Assembly: GCA_943704495.1 (NCBI GenBank)
Contig: CALSCR010000104.1
Span: 1 to 21,102 of the forward strand
Length of the DNA: 21,102 nucleotides
Source of the DNA: Pigoraptor chileana
Taxonomy: Eukaryota > Opisthokonta > Filasterea
Direction: 5' to 3'
Below are positions 19,301 through 21,102 of the stretch, piece by piece (within the stretch, counting starts at the first letter, position 1; the number at the start of each line of letters is the position of its first letter). The translations under genes and the position numbers were made by a program. Below the pieces are notes generated by a model, which saw nothing but the letters and a program-made list of their open reading frames with translations, was not told the origin of the DNA and ran no database searches.

Positions 19301-20868
19301 GCTGGGGTTTCGCACGTATGAATGTCTGATTTGCAGCAATCAACCGCTGGTGGTCCTCTTCTCGCTTTCTCTTTCACTCTGACGAACAGATAACCACTTT
19401 TGCAGCACTGACACATGTGCTCTGTCTGTCATGGAACGCATACAGGTGTTTAATTTCCTGAGCCGTCTCGAATGGCCGGATCCCGTCGAGTCGCTTCTGT
19501 TCACCACACGCTTGGCGGATATCATTTGTATGGGCGTGCGCGTCTACGCAAATACGGTGAGCATCGTCATGTCAACGGCGCAATGGCTTGCGACACAACA
19601 GCTACATTTTCACGTGCCAGTCTGCCTTTGTATTATACGGCCGCCTTCTAACTGTCTCTCTCTCATCTTGTGAAGTCCATGGGCACAGCGCTCAAGACAC
19701 TAACTTGTATCCTACATCCCACACTTTGGATGGGCGTGTGCCTTGGGTGTTTTGAGTACTGAACGTCGCTCTTTCTCAACACACACCCGACATACACGTG
19801 TGACCCAAACAATGCCGATTGCGCAGATCGAGCAAGAGCTGAAGCGGAAGCGGTTTTTCGACGGCGATTCGGCTGGATTTGGAGTTAGCCAAAAGCTGTG
19901 CGTGCAGCTGAACAACATTTCCACGGCACGAAACTCACTCCAGAGCCTCTCTGATTCTGTGCTGGTCAGTAGCCCTGGATGTGTCAACCCATACTCGGCC
20001 TGTTCGCACCACGCAATGCCGCCGTGTGCGCTGCCATGTCGTCGCGCTGTAGCGTGTTCTTCTTTGCCCACTCACCCATCGGCACACTCTGAGGGCTGTG
20101 GAGTAGTCCACGGGCATTACACGCACGACACTGACATGAAATCCCCCATTTTTCTCCCACTCTCGTTCGGACATGTGCAGAAAATTGCGTCCAATTTGGA
20201 GGTGTCGGCGGCTGGCGATGGCCACGAGTCGAACATAGCGCTCCTGTTCAACGAAGCATTTGAGCATCTGAAGGAAGTGCTCGAGGCGCTCGTCAATATT
20301 GTCGCCGGAAAAATGACTCCGGACATTTGCGGCTACCTCGAACGGTGTGTTTTGGCCGATTGAGCGATGCTCCACCTTGAGCGCATACGACACACTCACA
20401 TATGGCCTGTGATTCATCATGTGCCACATCATACACACACGTTCCCCCCTCCACACGCACATATACACAGCATCCCTCTCAATATGCCAACAAGCAAATT
20501 AGCGAGTTTTTGCGCACGTTTACCTCATGCAATGTACTGAAAATGTCACTCTGTTGCAACGCAGAATGGCTGGAATAACGCAGGTTGGTGGCTCGCGAGA
20601 ACTCGTCAAGGCCCTCTCCTCATTTGGTCACGTTTTACGAAAGGACAGTGACGCCGAACTGTCCGAAGATGACGTGGAACAAGCGTTAGGGCCATTGCTC
20701 AAGTACCTGACGGAAAACCTCGAAACACTCGCCAGCCATCTTTACGACGGCATTTTCCGACGCCTTCTTACGGAAACCTGGGCGTCTGTTGTGGGAAGTC
20801 TTAAGTGTGTGGTTGCGCCGACGGAGGACAAGGTTCTCTCACGACAGCAGATAAGCATGATGGAAAAG
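16340..20868 (+). CDS. PH-C2-MUN protein, Munc13-4/BAP3-like (3' end outside window)
   Basis: A likely vesicle-priming or tethering factor acting on SNAREs at membranes. Exons are 16340-17782, 18018-18850, 19046-19235, 19446-19556, 19827-19964, 20181-20344 and 20565-20868, with phases 0,2,0,0,0,2,0, giving 1061 codons; it continues past the window. Residues 2-98 form a cytohesin-type PH domain (GFLTKQGGIYRSWKRRWFVL). After a Ser-rich linker, YGPEWAPLYKAAVIPVVHRVGG resembles the helical start of Munc13-4. A C2 domain covers about 290-430, with Asp306, Asp312, Asp371 and Asp373 in the calcium loops and NPKWNEEF. The rest is MUN-like: SSSVVDAFSNL...LEWPDPVESL...DIICMGVRVYANT matches Munc13-4, and the last exons (LLKYLTENLETLASHLYDGIF) match MHD2. 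ATG 16340 is the first in-frame ATG but almost abuts the PH domain, so an upstream exon is likely. Confidence 0.88.
19236..19445 (+). other. GC-AG intron in the Munc13-like gene
   Basis: The exon ends ...AAT CTC GAC CAG and is followed by gcaagt. The next exon starts after catacag with GTG TTT. Family similarity runs straight across the join (DAFSNLDQ|VFNFLSRLEWPDP). CAG|GCAAGT is the classic form of a GC donor. The intron is 210 nt and phase 0. Confidence 0.85.
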
Positions 20869-21042
20869 GTATGTTGTTTAGAATACGCTTCATGTTTGAC
20901 TCAAGGGACGGTGTGGGTGCGGCGATATTTGTCGGGGGTCTGTACGGTCGCATCGAATTCTTGGGTTTCAATTTTGGGCACTTTTAAGGATCGACCGATT
21001 CTGCAACTCATTTCTGCACTTATACACACATACACGCATACA

Positions 21043-21102
<60 letters not shown>
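20869..21102 (+). other. Last intron of the Munc13-like gene, running off the window
   Basis: The donor gtatgt follows ATG GAA AAG. No exon resembling the expected MHD2 continuation appears before the window ends, so the intron is at least 234 nt. It contains the terminal AC repeat. Confidence 0.7.
21045..21102. repeat. (AC)n microsatellite
   Basis: At least 29 uninterrupted AC units, preceded by imperfect TACACACATACAC sequence, run to the window edge. The true length cannot be seen. Confidence 0.97.

Noticed and set aside
1-21102. Search for transposons, virus-like elements, tRNA, rRNA or CRISPR
   Set aside because: No terminal repeats, transposase or reverse-transcriptase-like frames, cloverleaf-type boxes or spaced direct repeats were recognised by eye.

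Overview
This is a window of nuclear DNA from a eukaryote. Coding exons are GC-rich. Spacers and introns are richer in A/T or in CA/GT. I infer 23 introns of about 107-403 nt, and every acceptor I infer ends in CAG. The gene families (a LENG8/Thp3-type SAC3 protein, a mitochondrial COX6B, an SLC12 cation-chloride cotransporter and a Munc13-4-like protein) fit a free-living or parasitic unicellular eukaryote. A relative of animals or amoebae is possible, but the sequence alone does not settle the lineage. I see no transposon, virus-like element, rRNA, tRNA or CRISPR array.

Layout, left to right. (1) Positions 54-3013, + strand: the 3' part of a large serine/proline-rich protein with a helical C-terminal domain that may be GSAP-like. 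(2) Positions 3545-4184, - strand: a complete two-exon COX6B, 78 residues, converging on gene 1. (3) Positions 4806-4952, - strand: a small candidate reading frame of unknown identity next to a TATA-like element. (4) Positions 5226-9508, + strand: an eight-exon LENG8/Thp3-like SAC3-domain protein with a long Q/Y/G-rich N-terminus. (5) Positions 10052-11318, - strand: a two-exon protein of unknown function with a CxxCxxCxxC cluster. (6) Positions 12043-15549, - strand: a six-exon SLC12 transporter of 908 residues. (7) From 16340 to beyond the window end, + strand: seven exons of a PH-C2-MUN (Munc13-4/BAP3-like) protein that shares a roughly 790-bp divergent upstream region with the transporter.

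The genes are ordinary, independently transcribed loci and form no evident pathway: mRNA processing (LENG8-like), respiration (COX6B), ion transport (SLC12) and vesicle priming (Munc13-like). Splice junctions were chosen by keeping phase and family similarity consistent across each join. All exon lengths add up to an open frame. The 5' ends of genes 1, 4 and 7 are the least certain.

The points most worth a second look are the PH-C2-MUN domain order, a GC-AG intron inside that gene, a strong preference for G at donor position +3, the glutamine-rich low-complexity domain of the LENG8-like protein, the unknown Cys-cluster protein, and the small minus-strand frame whose upstream ORF stop overlaps its ATG.
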